64,000 bases of DNA, from the NCBI GenBank assembly GCA_017559385.1, contig JAFYSK010000036.1, positions 1 to 64,000 on the forward strand. The letters are read 5' to 3'. This DNA is from Paludibacteraceae bacterium (lineage in GTDB: Bacteria > Bacteroidota > Bacteroidia > Bacteroidales > Paludibacteraceae). The notes beneath the pieces are model-generated. The model was given only the letters and a program-made list of their open reading frames with translations, made no database searches and was not told the DNA's origin. This document shows positions 53,728 to 62,005 of the stretch, piece after piece. A program made the position numbers and the translations under genes. The first letter of the stretch is position 1. The number at the start of each line of letters is the position of its first letter.

Positions 53728-53972
53728 AAATCTTAAGAAACAGCACTTTTTGGTAATTGGGAGTTGAGTCGGAGTTCTCTCGGTCGTCTCTCGGAGTTCT
53801 CTCGGTAGAATTGGACAAGGTATAAGAGAGGTAAAAGAGATGGCAATCTTAATAAATGTACTTTTTTACGTTTGGGAGTTCTTAGGTCGTTCCTTGGTTC
53901 TTCCTTGGTTTCTCCTTGGTCTTTATCACGGAATATATAGAGAGGATACAACGGAATAGAATCTTAAGAAAA
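53728..53972. repeat. Composite repeat: AATCTTAA boxes and two 11-bp arrays
   Basis: Boxes AATCTTAA(G/T)AAA occur at about 53729, 53845 and 53960. Between them lie two arrays in exact 11-bp register: GGAGTTGAGTC, GGAGTTCTCTC, GGTCGTCTCTC, GGAGTTCTCTC from 53760, and TTGGGAGTTCT, TAGGTCGTTCC, TTGGTTCTTCC, TTGGTTTCTCC, TTGGTCTTTAT from 53872. No ORF with gene character overlaps them. Together with the terminators on each side they fill the gap between the CXXX operon and the nucleoside permease. Confidence 0.75.
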
Positions 53973-54019
53973 GTACTATTTTAGTTATAAACTATGTGTG
54001 ATAAATGATAAACAAAACC

Positions 54020-54047
54020 GCCATTCATGCTATATGCACAAATGGCG
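54020..54047 (-). terminator. Terminator after the nucleoside permease gene
   Basis: On the minus strand GCCATT and AATGGC form a stem around a loop of about 14 nt, followed by a T-rich stretch (GGTTTTGTTT). Moderate strength. Confidence 0.6.
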
Positions 54048-54090
54048 ATTGATGAGTACAAGTGTACTAAGATCTTTTGACAGCAGTCGG

Positions 54091-55377
54091 TTAGTCTTTC
54101 TTCACAGGAGTTTTTGGGAAGATCACCCAGAAGGCCAAAGCAACTACCAAAGCAAAGCCTGCAAAGATATACCAGCTAATCTGCCAACCTTGCCATACTG
54201 CCATTGCACCAGCGTCCACAACTTCCTTTGCATTAACAAAATGATTCACAATCGCTTGAGCTGCCAATGTTCCGATAGTTGCACCAAAACCGTTGGTCAT
54301 CATCACAAACAAGCCTTGTGCACTTGAACGTTGACTTGGATCTGTCTCTTGATCTACGTAGAGCGAACCTGAGATATTGAAGAAATCAAATGCAAAACCA
54401 TAAACAATGCAACTCAATACAAACAAGATCACACCTGGCATACCAGGATCGCCTGCACCGAAGAAGCCAAAACGCAATACCCATGCTAACATCGCCATCA
54501 GCATCACTGATTTGATACCAAACTTCTTCAAGAAGAATGGAATAAACAAGATACACAAGGCCTCACAGATTTGCGAAATAGAGATCAACATGTTCGCATG
54601 CTCTACACCAAAAGTGCCTGCAAACTCTTTAATCGCACCAAAACTTGTAATAAATGGATTTGCATAAGCATTAGTGATTTGCAAACACATACCTAGCAAC
54701 ATTGAGAACACAAAGAATATCGCCATTTTCTTTTGTTTGAACAACGCAAAAGACTCCAATCCCAATGCCTCAATCAGTGACTTATTCTCCACTTTACCCT
54801 TCACTGGGCATGCTGGCAAAGTCAAGGAATACAACGCTAACAAAATGCTCAAGCCACCACTAACGAGGAACTGATTTGGAGTTGCTTGGAAACCGCACAA
54901 ATCCACCACCCACATAGTCACAATAAAACCTACTGTTCCCAACACTCGAATTGGAGGGAAGGCTTTCACTGTATCCATATTAGCTTGTGTTAATGCGGTG
55001 TAAGCCACTGAGTTACTCAAAGCCAAAGTTGGCATAAAGAACGCCACAGAAGCTGTGTATAGTGAGAATAATGTAGCAAATTGTACACCATCACCTGCCA
55101 TCAATGCATATGCATATGCACCTGTAGCAATCATAAAGCTACCAGCCAAAGCATGACAGAGGCTCAATGCTTTTTGTGCAGGAATCCAACGGTCTGCCAC
55201 AATACCCATGATTGCAGGCATAAACAGACTCACGATACCTTGAATTGAATAGAACCAACCAATATTAGTTGCCATACCATGCGTAGCAAGGTAGGTTCCC
55301 ATTGATGTTAAATACGCTCCCCAAACTGCAAATTCGAGGAAGTTCATGACGGTCAAACGAAACTTAATGTTCTTCAT
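54091..55377 (-). CDS. Nucleoside:proton symporter (NupG-like MFS)
   Basis: The 428-residue protein has 12 hydrophobic segments and the NupG/XapB family start (RLTVMNFLEFAVWGAYLTSM, about 7-26), with MPAIMGIVADRW (about 53-64) and DFFNISGSLYVDQETDPSQR (about 345-364). NupG-type proteins import nucleosides with protons. It follows prfC with a 71-bp gap filled by 9-bp repeats and no clear promoter, so it may be read from the prfC promoter. Confidence 0.85.
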   Translation of the reverse strand: MKNIKFRLTVMNFLEFAVWGAYLTSMGTYLATHGMATNIGWFYSIQGIVSLFMPAIMGIVADRWIPAQKALSLCHALAGSFMIATGAYAYALMAGDGVQFATLFSLYTASVAFFMPTLALSNSVAYTALTQANMDTVKAFPPIRVLGTVGFIVTMWVVDLCGFQATPNQFLVSGGLSILLALYSLTLPACPVKGKVENKSLIEALGLESFALFKQKKMAIFFVFSMLLGMCLQITNAYANPFITSFGAIKEFAGTFGVEHANMLISISQICEALCILFIPFFLKKFGIKSVMLMAMLAWVLRFGFFGAGDPGMPGVILFVLSCIVYGFAFDFFNISGSLYVDQETDPSQRSSAQGLFVMMTNGFGATIGTLAAQAIVNHFVNAKEVVDAGAMAVWQGWQISWYIFAGFALVVALAFWVIFPKTPVKKD

Positions 55378-55386
55378 ATTCTGTAT

Positions 55387-55440
55387 GTTTTAGAGGTTTT
55401 AAAAGTTTTAGAGGTTTTAGAAGTTTTAGGGGTTTTCAAC
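55387..55440 (-). repeat. 9-bp tandem repeats (six units) between prfC and the nucleoside permease
   Basis: Plus-strand units GTTTTAGAG, GTTTTAAAA, GTTTTAGAG, GTTTTAGAA, GTTTTAGGG, GTTTTCAAC. They form the 5' leader of the permease gene, ending 9 bp before its ATG. Confidence 0.75.
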
Positions 55441-55448
55441 TGCGAAGT

Positions 55449-57035
55449 TTAAAACTCGCTGGTAAAGTGGAACTTGATATTCTTATAGTCATTTTGTGCC
55501 ATTTGCAGAACATACCCACTATCTGCCATAAACACATCTCGTCCTTCTTTATCCTTAGCCATATACTGAGCCTTGCGTTTCTTGAACATATCCAACTCTG
55601 CTGCATCATCTGACTCTATCCAACAAGCTTTAAACATCTGTAATGGTTCCCAGCGACATTTAGCCTGATACTCATGTTCCAAACGGTGTTGAATAACCTC
55701 AAACTGCAATTGACCTACAGTACCAACAATCTTGCGACCATTAAACTGGCTAATAAACAGCTGGGCCACACCTTCATCCATTAGTTGACTGACACCCTTA
55801 TCCAATTGTTTTTGTTTCATAGGATCAGCATTCTCTATGTATTTAAACATCTCAGGAGAGAAGGATGGTAAGCCTTTGAAATGCAAGTATTCGCCTGCAG
55901 TTAATGTATCTCCAATCTTGAAGTTACCTGTATCTGGCAAACCCACTATATCACCTGCATATGCTTCATCCACAGTTTCCTTACGCTGAGCCATAAAGCA
56001 TGTGGGAGCAGAGAAACGCATCTGACGATTCTCACGCACATGTTTATAATAGGTATTACGGACAAACTTACCACTACAAATCTTGAAGAAGGCTATACAT
56101 GAACGATGGTTGGGATCCATATTAGCATGTATCTTAAAACAGAAAGCTGTGAAGCCATCTTCCATTGGTTCCACCTTACGCTCTACTGCTTCGACTGGTC
56201 GTGGAGATGGAGCTATCTGTACAAAACACTCCAGCAACTCCTTCACTCCAAATGTGTTCAGAGCAGAACCAAAGAACACTGGGGCTAGGTCACCGGCCAA
56301 ATAGTCTTCACGATTAAATGGGTTATATACACCCTCAATCATCTCTAGGTCTTCTTGTAGTTTAAGCGCATCTTGATCTCCTACCAACTGAGCTATCTGA
56401 GGATCATTAACATCCTCAAAGCGCAGTGACTCAGTCACTTGAGTCTTGTTGGGAGTATAAAGATCTAATGTTGATTGGAAGATATTATACACTCCTTTAA
56501 AGCGTTCGCCACTGTTGATAGGCCATGATAATGGGCGTACATGTATGCCAAGCTCGCTTTCTACTTCATCCATCAAATCAAAAGGATCTTTACCTTCACG
56601 GTCCATCTTATTGACAAACACCATCACAGGAGTCTTACGCATACGGCAAACCTGCATCAAACGACGGGTTTGGGTCTCAACACCCTTGGCTGAGTCTATG
56701 ACAATAACTACCGAATCTACGGCTGTTAGAGTACGGAATGTATCTTCAGCAAAGTCTTGGTGACCGGGTGTATCTAGGATATTGATATGATAGTTATTAT
56801 AGTCAAAACCCATCACAGAGGTTGCTACTGAGATTCCGCGTTGTTTCTCTATCTCCATCCAGTCTGATGTAGCAGTCTTACGAATCTTATTGGATTTAAC
56901 TGCGCCTGCCACATGGATAGCTCCTCCATATAGAAGAAGCTTCTCAGTTAATGTTGTCTTACCCGCATCAGGGTGAGAGATAATCGCAAAGGTTCTGCGA
57001 CGAAGGATTTCCTGTTGTTCTGCGTTACTTAGCAT
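55449..57035 (-). CDS. prfC: Peptide chain release factor 3
   Basis: RF3 is the GTPase that removes RF1/RF2 from the ribosome after peptide release. The 528-residue protein has G1 [10 protein letters not shown] (about 20-29), the switch [12 protein letters not shown] (about 62-73), DTPGHQDF (about 88-95), [10 protein letters not shown] (about 142-151), and the C-terminal RF3 domains with [20 protein letters not shown] and [17 protein letters not shown]. Length and motifs are complete. Own promoter at 57106-57136 with 9-bp repeats in the leader. Confidence 0.95.
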   Translation of the reverse strand: MLSNAEQQEILRRRTFAIISHPDAGKTTLTEKLLLYGGAIHVAGAVKSNKIRKTATSDWMEIEKQRGISVATSVMGFDYNNYHINILDTPGHQDFAEDTFRTLTAVDSVVIVIDSAKGVETQTRRLMQVCRMRKTPVMVFVNKMDREGKDPFDLMDEVESELGIHVRPLSWPINSGERFKGVYNIFQSTLDLYTPNKTQVTESLRFEDVNDPQIAQLVGDQDALKLQEDLEMIEGVYNPFNREDYLAGDLAPVFFGSALNTFGVKELLECFVQIAPSPRPVEAVERKVEPMEDGFTAFCFKIHANMDPNHRSCIAFFKICSGKFVRNTYYKHVRENRQMRFSAPTCFMAQRKETVDEAYAGDIVGLPDTGNFKIGDTLTAGEYLHFKGLPSFSPEMFKYIENADPMKQKQLDKGVSQLMDEGVAQLFISQFNGRKIVGTVGQLQFEVIQHRLEHEYQAKCRWEPLQMFKACWIESDDAAELDMFKKRKAQYMAKDKEGRDVFMADSGYVLQMAQNDYKNIKFHFTSEF

Positions 57036-57047
57036 TCGTTATATGAA

Positions 57048-57092
57048 GTTTTAAGAGTTTTAGAAGTTTTAGAAGTTTCTAATGTTCTAATT
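57048..57092 (-). repeat. 9-bp tandem repeats (five units) in the prfC leader
   Basis: Plus-strand units GTTTTAAGA, GTTTTAGAA, GTTTTAGAA, GTTTCTAAT, GTTCTAATT. They lie between the prfC promoter (57106-57136) and its ATG at 57035. Confidence 0.7.
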
Positions 57093-57105
57093 CTAAAAAA
57101 GCCTG

Positions 57106-57136
57106 CAAAGGTACGAAAAATTTGCGAAACTTGCAA
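57106..57136 (-). promoter_or_regulatory. Bacteroidota promoter for prfC
   Basis: On the minus strand: -33 TTG (57134-57136), 20 bp, -7 TACCTTTG (57106-57113). Start codon at 57035. Confidence 0.75.
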
Positions 57137-57145
57137 ATTTTTTTT

Positions 57146-57180
57146 GTTTAGAGTTTAGTGTTTAGTGTTTAGAGGAGATA
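57146..57180 (+). repeat. 7-bp tandem repeat upstream of the ridA promoter
   Basis: Units GTTTAGA, GTTTAGT, GTTTAGT, GTTTAGA, GGAGATA lie between the prfC and ridA promoters. Confidence 0.6.
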
Positions 57181-57183
57181 TAT

Positions 57184-57214
57184 TTGCATAATTAAAAAAA
57201 AAGTATTAACTTTG
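57184..57214 (+). promoter_or_regulatory. Bacteroidota promoter for ridA
   Basis: -33 TTG (57184-57186, extended TTGCATA), 20 bp, -7 TAACTTTG (57207-57214). Start codon at 57240. Confidence 0.8.
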
Positions 57215-57239
57215 CAGCACATTTAAACATTATTATTTT

Positions 57240-57617
57240 ATGAAAGAGATTATTTCTACCACCAATGCACCTGCAGCTATCGGTGCTTACAGTCAAGCAG
57301 TAGTAGCCAATGGCATGTTATTTGCCAGTGGACAATTGGGTATTGATCCTGCAACAGGTGAATTTGCAGGTACAGACTTCCGCAGCCAGGCTGAGCAAGC
57401 TGTCAAGAATGTAGCAGCTATCCTTCAGGCAGCAGGCACAGATGCTAGTCATGTGGTTAAGACTACTGTATTCTTGACTGATATGGCTAATTTCGCTGTA
57501 TTAAACGAGGTTTACTCTACTCTCTTCAATGCTCCATTCCCAGCTCGTTCTGCTGTTGCTGTAGCTGCATTACCTAAAGGAGGACTCGTTGAAATCGAGA
57601 TTTTAGCAGTTCTTTAA
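57240..57617 (+). CDS. ridA: RidA family 2-iminobutanoate/2-iminopropanoate deaminase
   Basis: RidA hydrolyses reactive enamines/imines made by PLP enzymes. The 125-residue protein has IGAYSQAVVANGMLFASGQL (about 14-33), KTTVFLTDMANFAVLNEVY (about 78-96), and the catalytic Arg in PFPARSAVAVAALPKGGLVE (about 99-118) with final Glu. It heads a plus-strand run with a DUF456 protein 10 bp downstream and a HAD phosphatase after that. Confidence 0.95.
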   Translation: MKEIISTTNAPAAIGAYSQAVVANGMLFASGQLGIDPATGEFAGTDFRSQAEQAVKNVAAILQAAGTDASHVVKTTVFLTDMANFAVLNEVYSTLFNAPFPARSAVAVAALPKGGLVEIEILAVL

Positions 57618-57627
57618 TACCATAAAC

Positions 57628-58179
57628 ATGGATATTGTTCTAATTGTCTTAGGGGCCATTTGCCTCCTAGTTGGTATTGCTGGTTGCATACTTCCTGTTT
57701 TGCCGGGTGTACCATTGGCATATGCTGGACTAGTGCTACTACATTTCACAGAAAAAGTAGATTTCTCCTGGCAGTTCCTCACCATTTGGGCTGTTGTTAC
57801 TATTGTTGTACAAGTGCTTGATTATTTTATTCCTGCATGGGGAACAAAGAAGTTTGGAGGCAGTAAATGGGGTGTATGGGGAAGTACTATTGGTATGTTC
57901 GTCGGACTAGCTATGGGACCATTAGGCATTATCATAGGACCATTCATTGGTGCCGTTGTTGGTGAACTAATGTACTTTAACAGACAGCCTAAGACTACTG
58001 AGATACAAATACATTTTGATGTACAACAACCTAGCCCAGAGCAACAATCCAGCAACTCTAATCTACGCAAGGCACTCAGAGCAGGCTTTGGTTCATTCAT
58101 TGGATTACTAGCTGGTACTTTGCTTAAGATAGTTTGTTGCACATGGATGGCTGTGGAGTTCGTGAAAGTGCTAGTGTAA
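57628..58179 (+). CDS. DUF456 family membrane protein
   Basis: The 183-residue protein has four to five hydrophobic segments, with LVGIAGCILPVLPGVPLAYAG (about 15-35) and GSTIGMFVGLAMGPLGIIIG (about 90-109), typical of DUF456 in Bacteroidota and other bacteria. A Gln/Ser-rich segment sits near residues 125-145. Function unknown. Cotranscribed with ridA. Confidence 0.85.
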   Translation: MDIVLIVLGAICLLVGIAGCILPVLPGVPLAYAGLVLLHFTEKVDFSWQFLTIWAVVTIVVQVLDYFIPAWGTKKFGGSKWGVWGSTIGMFVGLAMGPLGIIIGPFIGAVVGELMYFNRQPKTTEIQIHFDVQQPSPEQQSSNSNLRKALRAGFGSFIGLLAGTLLKIVCCTWMAVEFVKVLV

Positions 58180-58201
58180 AGTGTAGAGTGTAAAGGCAAA
58201 G
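58174..58201 (+). repeat. 7-bp tandem repeats before the HAD phosphatase gene
   Basis: Units GTGTAAA, GTGTAGA, GTGTAAA, GGCAAAG run from the stop codon of the DUF456 gene to just before the ATG at 58205. Confidence 0.6.
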
Positions 58202-58204
58202 AAA

Positions 58205-59035
58205 ATGAAAGAGAAAAGTTTGCCCGTAGTGGCGATGGTATATGACTTTGATGGTACCTTGGCTCCTGGTAACATGCAGGAGTTTGGACTATTGAAGGCT
58301 CTTGGATACGACAATCCAGGTAACTTCTGGGATCTTTGCGATAAACTTGCTAAAACCAATGATGCAGGTAGTATTGCCGTAGTAATGTATGCCTTGCAAG
58401 CAGAGGCTAAGCGAGTTGGTATACCCCTTACACGAAAGCGCCTTAAAGAATATGGGCAACAAGTAAGTTTCTTCCCTGGCGTTCTAGATTGGTTTGATAA
58501 AATCAACGCCTATGCAGCAGAAATAGGTGTACAAGTCAAACACTATATAAATAGTTCCGGAGTCAAGGAGATGGTAGAAGGTTGTGCTATTGCTAAGCAC
58601 TTTGAAAAGATATATGCATGTACTTACCTATATGATACCCAAGGAGAAGCATGTTGGCCTGCACTAGTAGTGGACTATACCAAAAAGACTCAGTTCCTAT
58701 TCAAAATAAGCAAAGGGGTATTAGAAGTAAGCGACCGAGTTAGGGTTAATGAATACATGCCTGAAGATGAGCGACCTGTGCCTTTTGATAGGATGATTTA
58801 CTTTGGTGATGGAGAAACAGATGTGCCATGCATGCGAACAGTTAAGTCTGAAGGAGGATATAGTTTTGCTGTCTATGGTAATGAGAAAAAACGAGATGTA
58901 GCTCAGCAATTACTATCTGAAGGCCGTGTTAACTTTGCTTGCGAAGCAGACTATACCGAGGATGGCGAAATTATGAATATTGTTCGCCACATCCTAGACA
59001 AGGTTAAAGCTGATTATGCTTTGAGCATCGTTTAG
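58205..59035 (+). CDS. HAD-superfamily phosphatase
   Basis: The 276-residue protein has motif I MVYDFDGTLAPGNMQEFGLL (about 11-30), motif II in HYINSSGVKEM (about 117-127) and motif III/IV RMIYFGDGETDVPCM (about 197-211). The family is conserved in gut bacteria as a haloacid-dehalogenase-like hydrolase without a fixed substrate. The large insertion between motifs II and III is a C2-type cap region. It is third in the ridA run. Confidence 0.85.
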   Translation: MKEKSLPVVAMVYDFDGTLAPGNMQEFGLLKALGYDNPGNFWDLCDKLAKTNDAGSIAVVMYALQAEAKRVGIPLTRKRLKEYGQQVSFFPGVLDWFDKINAYAAEIGVQVKHYINSSGVKEMVEGCAIAKHFEKIYACTYLYDTQGEACWPALVVDYTKKTQFLFKISKGVLEVSDRVRVNEYMPEDERPVPFDRMIYFGDGETDVPCMRTVKSEGGYSFAVYGNEKKRDVAQQLLSEGRVNFACEADYTEDGEIMNIVRHILDKVKADYALSIV

Positions 59036-59080
59036 AGAAAATCTTTATCAAGCCTAACGACACAAACTATAGTTTAAGAG

Positions 59081-59623
59081 TTAATGCTTACATAAATCTC
59101 CTATCACTTGTGGTAGGAGTTTTTTTTCGGTTTGTTGTACGCGTTGGGCCAAACTATCTGGAGTATCATCTTGCATTACAGGCACCACAGATTGGGCTAT
59201 AATACTACCACCATCTACCTCAGCACTCACATAATGAACCGTACAACCCGACTGTTGTTCACCAGCACTTACAACCGCTTTATGTACATGCATACCATAC
59301 ATACCCTTACCTCCAAACTTAGGAAGAAGTGATGGATGAATATTGATAATCTTCTTATCCCACTTCTCACAAAACCATTGGGGTATAATAGCCAAGAAAC
59401 CAGCTAATACAATCATCTGTATCTGATGCTCTGCTAATACTTGATCTATCTGCATCCAATCTTTTGACAATAAAGTACTGATTCCAGAGTCTTCAGCTCG
59501 CTCTCTTGCTTGACACACACGATTAACTACTACCAAAGAGATTTGGTAATCATAATACACTTGATTATCTATCAGCGCTTGCAATGTAGTTCCTGTACCA
59601 GAAGCAAAAACCGCTATCTTCAT
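59081..59623 (-). CDS. purN: Phosphoribosylglycinamide formyltransferase 1
   Basis: PurN transfers formyl from 10-formyl-tetrahydrofolate to GAR in purine synthesis. The 180-residue protein has ASGTGTTLQALID (about 7-19), FLAIIPQWF (about 82-90), IINIHPSLLPKFGGKGMYG (catalytic Asn-x-His, about 97-115), and EVDGGSIIAQ (catalytic Asp, about 138-147). The start ASGTGTTLQ has Thr-Thr in place of the usual SGSGSNLQ, but catalytic residues are all present. It is last in the pheT-T9SS-cotH-purN run, 22 bp after the CotH-like gene. Confidence 0.93.
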   Translation of the reverse strand: MKIAVFASGTGTTLQALIDNQVYYDYQISLVVVNRVCQARERAEDSGISTLLSKDWMQIDQVLAEHQIQMIVLAGFLAIIPQWFCEKWDKKIINIHPSLLPKFGGKGMYGMHVHKAVVSAGEQQSGCTVHYVSAEVDGGSIIAQSVVPVMQDDTPDSLAQRVQQTEKKLLPQVIGDLCKH

Positions 59624-59645
59624 TTAATAAGCTATGTTTATATCA

Positions 59646-61379
59646 TCAAGGATGAACAAATATTTTCTTTCCGTTCTCTATATATATACCCGATTTCACC
59701 GGAGTATTCACTGGTTGTCCTAATATATCAAAGGTTCTATTATCCACTGGACGATCTAGATCTTCGACACAGGTAGAAACATTATCTTTATAGAATTCAC
59801 CATTATTTAGAAAAGCAAACCTTCGTTGTATCCAATCATAGATGAAATCCAATTCTTGCTGTAGGTTAAGCTCGTATCCACCTATATCCGAGTCTCTACT
59901 CCACTTCTCTTCCTCACGCGCTGCTGCACCACCACGCATAAAATGACTAATATACTGTTCATAACGAGCATACAATGAATCTGGATTAAGATGCGTTTGA
60001 TACAGCTCCCAATAACGATCTCGAACTGCTTTATTGTACTCGGGTATCTTTATCATTCGATCTAATACTTTTAGTAGATTCTGGGTACGCATGTCAATTT
60101 CTGGACCAAAGCCACTAGGATGTGGTTTTGCTGGATTATATCCTTGTCCTGCTGTACAATCCAAATCCCAAACTGCAATAGTTAACTTCTTATCAAGCTC
60201 TCCATCATAGCAAACCCAGAACATATTCTTTCCATTATTATCTTGAGCTACTAAAACATTGATTAACAGGTAATAATCGATCAACACTGGTATATCAAAA
60301 TATTCATCTAAGAAGAGTTTAAACTCTGCATCTGTACTATTCAATGCAAAATTAATAGCATTATACAATATAGAATAATCTGTTGGATTCACATCCTCGA
60401 AATCAGGATACTTAGTCTCAAATCCACGATACACTTCTTGGGTGTTATCATAGTCTTTGATATCATACATACTTGTTCCATCCCAAGAATCAGACTTCCA
60501 CAAGTGGCCATGGAAGATATTCTGATCTTCGTCATGTTCAACGATCTGTGTTTGCTCTTGATCTATATTCTCAGTTAAGGAATATATACCGCGATATTCA
60601 TCATTGAGAAAAACTTCTACGAACTGCCCTCTAACACTAGTCAGAGCATCTGGTGCTTGATCTATATAATAAGGTTTACGAGCTATATCATTCCACAACT
60701 CATGCCCTACCTGATTACGACAACGAGATAAGTCAACTTGACCTGCATTTAGTATCCATTGGTTATGGGTTCGTAATCCAAAGAACTGGCGTTTTTGTTT
60801 CTTATCATTCTGGTTAAGGAATTTAATAGTATAATTTCGTTTGTGTTTATTCTTGCCATTGGTACTACCTCCACGCCATTTGATTTTAGCGCGCATCTGC
60901 CGAAAAGCCATAGTGGTATCAGTAGATAGTATCATGACTGTACCTGGGGTATAATCATTGCCAAACTGTCCTTGCAGACGAACGATAGGAAGGTTAGTAA
61001 ATGTAATCGGATAAGACATAGTAGAACCATCGTTAAAATGAGCTACTAATGGATATATTTTTCCGCCATAAATATCACTAAAAGTAATAGTATCATGTGC
61101 ATGATAGATATCAGCACCTAGTTGGATAGAATCCCATTGCAAGGTATCTAGCATTAAGTTTCCATCCACATTTTTTGTCCGATAAATGGTTTCCGACTGG
61201 ATAACTGCATCAAAATCATACCCAAACAACGAATCTGGAATAGGACACATGAATGCTCCCTGTGCACTATTATAGAGTATATTGTGTCCATCTACCTTAA
61301 ATTGCGCACGCACAATAGTTGGTAGTGACAGCAATAGCCACATCAAAAGTACAGATATGATTTGTTGTTGCAGTCTCAT
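59646..61379 (-). CDS. CotH-family protein with a C-terminal sorting-like segment
   Basis: The 577-residue protein has a Sec signal (about 1-25) and a CotH kinase domain with MRAKIKWRGGSTNGKNKHKR (about 163-182), GQFVEVFLNDEYRGIYSLTE (about 250-269), and DLDCTAGQGYNPAKPHPSGF (about 400-419). CotH proteins are protein or phosphotransfer kinases in spores; in Bacteroidota secreted versions of unknown role are common. The end GQPVNTPVKSGIYIENGKK resembles the T9SS type A C-terminal segment (KSGIY-x-x). It is translationally coupled to the upstream T9SS protein (1-bp overlap). Confidence 0.8.
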   Translation of the reverse strand: MRLQQQIISVLLMWLLLSLPTIVRAQFKVDGHNILYNSAQGAFMCPIPDSLFGYDFDAVIQSETIYRTKNVDGNLMLDTLQWDSIQLGADIYHAHDTITFSDIYGGKIYPLVAHFNDGSTMSYPITFTNLPIVRLQGQFGNDYTPGTVMILSTDTTMAFRQMRAKIKWRGGSTNGKNKHKRNYTIKFLNQNDKKQKRQFFGLRTHNQWILNAGQVDLSRCRNQVGHELWNDIARKPYYIDQAPDALTSVRGQFVEVFLNDEYRGIYSLTENIDQEQTQIVEHDEDQNIFHGHLWKSDSWDGTSMYDIKDYDNTQEVYRGFETKYPDFEDVNPTDYSILYNAINFALNSTDAEFKLFLDEYFDIPVLIDYYLLINVLVAQDNNGKNMFWVCYDGELDKKLTIAVWDLDCTAGQGYNPAKPHPSGFGPEIDMRTQNLLKVLDRMIKIPEYNKAVRDRYWELYQTHLNPDSLYARYEQYISHFMRGGAAAREEEKWSRDSDIGGYELNLQQELDFIYDWIQRRFAFLNNGEFYKDNVSTCVEDLDRPVDNRTFDILGQPVNTPVKSGIYIENGKKIFVHP

Positions 61380-61834
61380 TATTGTTTGATAAAGCGCACT
61401 ACCTGTGTTCCTATTTGCAGCAAGTATGTTCCCTCAGGAAGACCAGCTACAGCTATCTGATTGCCGTGATCAGTAAGTAGCATACGCCCCTGCAGATCAA
61501 ACACACGCAAATCAGTAGGCTTAATACCATCAACATGGATAATATCGTGCGAAGGATTAGGATAAATCATTATCGGTGTTGGCTGCAAGCTATCAAGATC
61601 AGTAGCAACATCTTCTACGAAGGTTATTTTACGAACATTACCGATAGTTTCTACAGCTAAGACATTACCTAATTTATCCACTAGGCGTATTTCATCATCC
61701 ACAAAAATCAGTTTGCCTATCGTGGCTATATCCTGCGACGACTGTGCTCCCGAAGTAGATTCTAGGCGTATATTAACTGCAAGCATATGCATGCTACAGA
61801 GCATTGCAAAAACAAAAAATAAAAATGATCTCAT
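61379..61834 (-). CDS. Small secreted protein with a T9SS type A sorting domain
   Basis: The 151-residue protein has a Sec signal (about 1-19) and a C-terminal sorting domain of type IX secretion: MIYPNPSHDIIHVDG (about 88-102), LRVFDLQGRMLL and GLPEGTYLLQIGTQVVRFIKQ (last 21 residues by count; its hallmark is GTYLLQIG). The short N-terminal part (20-85) holds a beta-like repeat of unknown role. It suggests the organism has the type IX secretion system, though no por/gld structural genes are in the window. It overlaps the CotH-like gene by 1 bp. Confidence 0.85.
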   Translation of the reverse strand: MRSFLFFVFAMLCSMHMLAVNIRLESTSGAQSSQDIATIGKLIFVDDEIRLVDKLGNVLAVETIGNVRKITFVEDVATDLDSLQPTPIMIYPNPSHDIIHVDGIKPTDLRVFDLQGRMLLTDHGNQIAVAGLPEGTYLLQIGTQVVRFIKQ

Positions 61835-61868
61835 ACTCTTGATATCGTTTTTTCTATATTAAATACTA

Positions 61869-61982
61869 TTAGTGTCCTCTGACAAAAACACCTTCTGCTT
61901 GATTATCAACAAAACAGCACTCATCCGAATGCTCTTCGGCGAATGCTGCTTGTTGCTCTTGTATATACTCCTCGTAAGTCAT
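61869..61982 (-). CDS. Possible small protein of 37 residues
   Basis: The minus-strand frame from ATG 61982 to TAA 61869 reads MTYEEYIQEQQAAFAEEHSD and then ECCFVDNQAEGVFVRGH (given in two parts). It is acidic, has a CC pair and looks codon-like. It lies 23 bp downstream of the pheT stop and 34 bp before the T9SS protein start. No homologue is known to me. It may be a real small gene of the operon or an unused frame. Confidence 0.4.
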   Translation of the reverse strand: MTYEEYIQEQQAAFAEEHSDECCFVDNQAEGVFVRGH

Positions 61983-62005
61983 TGCGATTTACGATTTATA
62001 ATATC

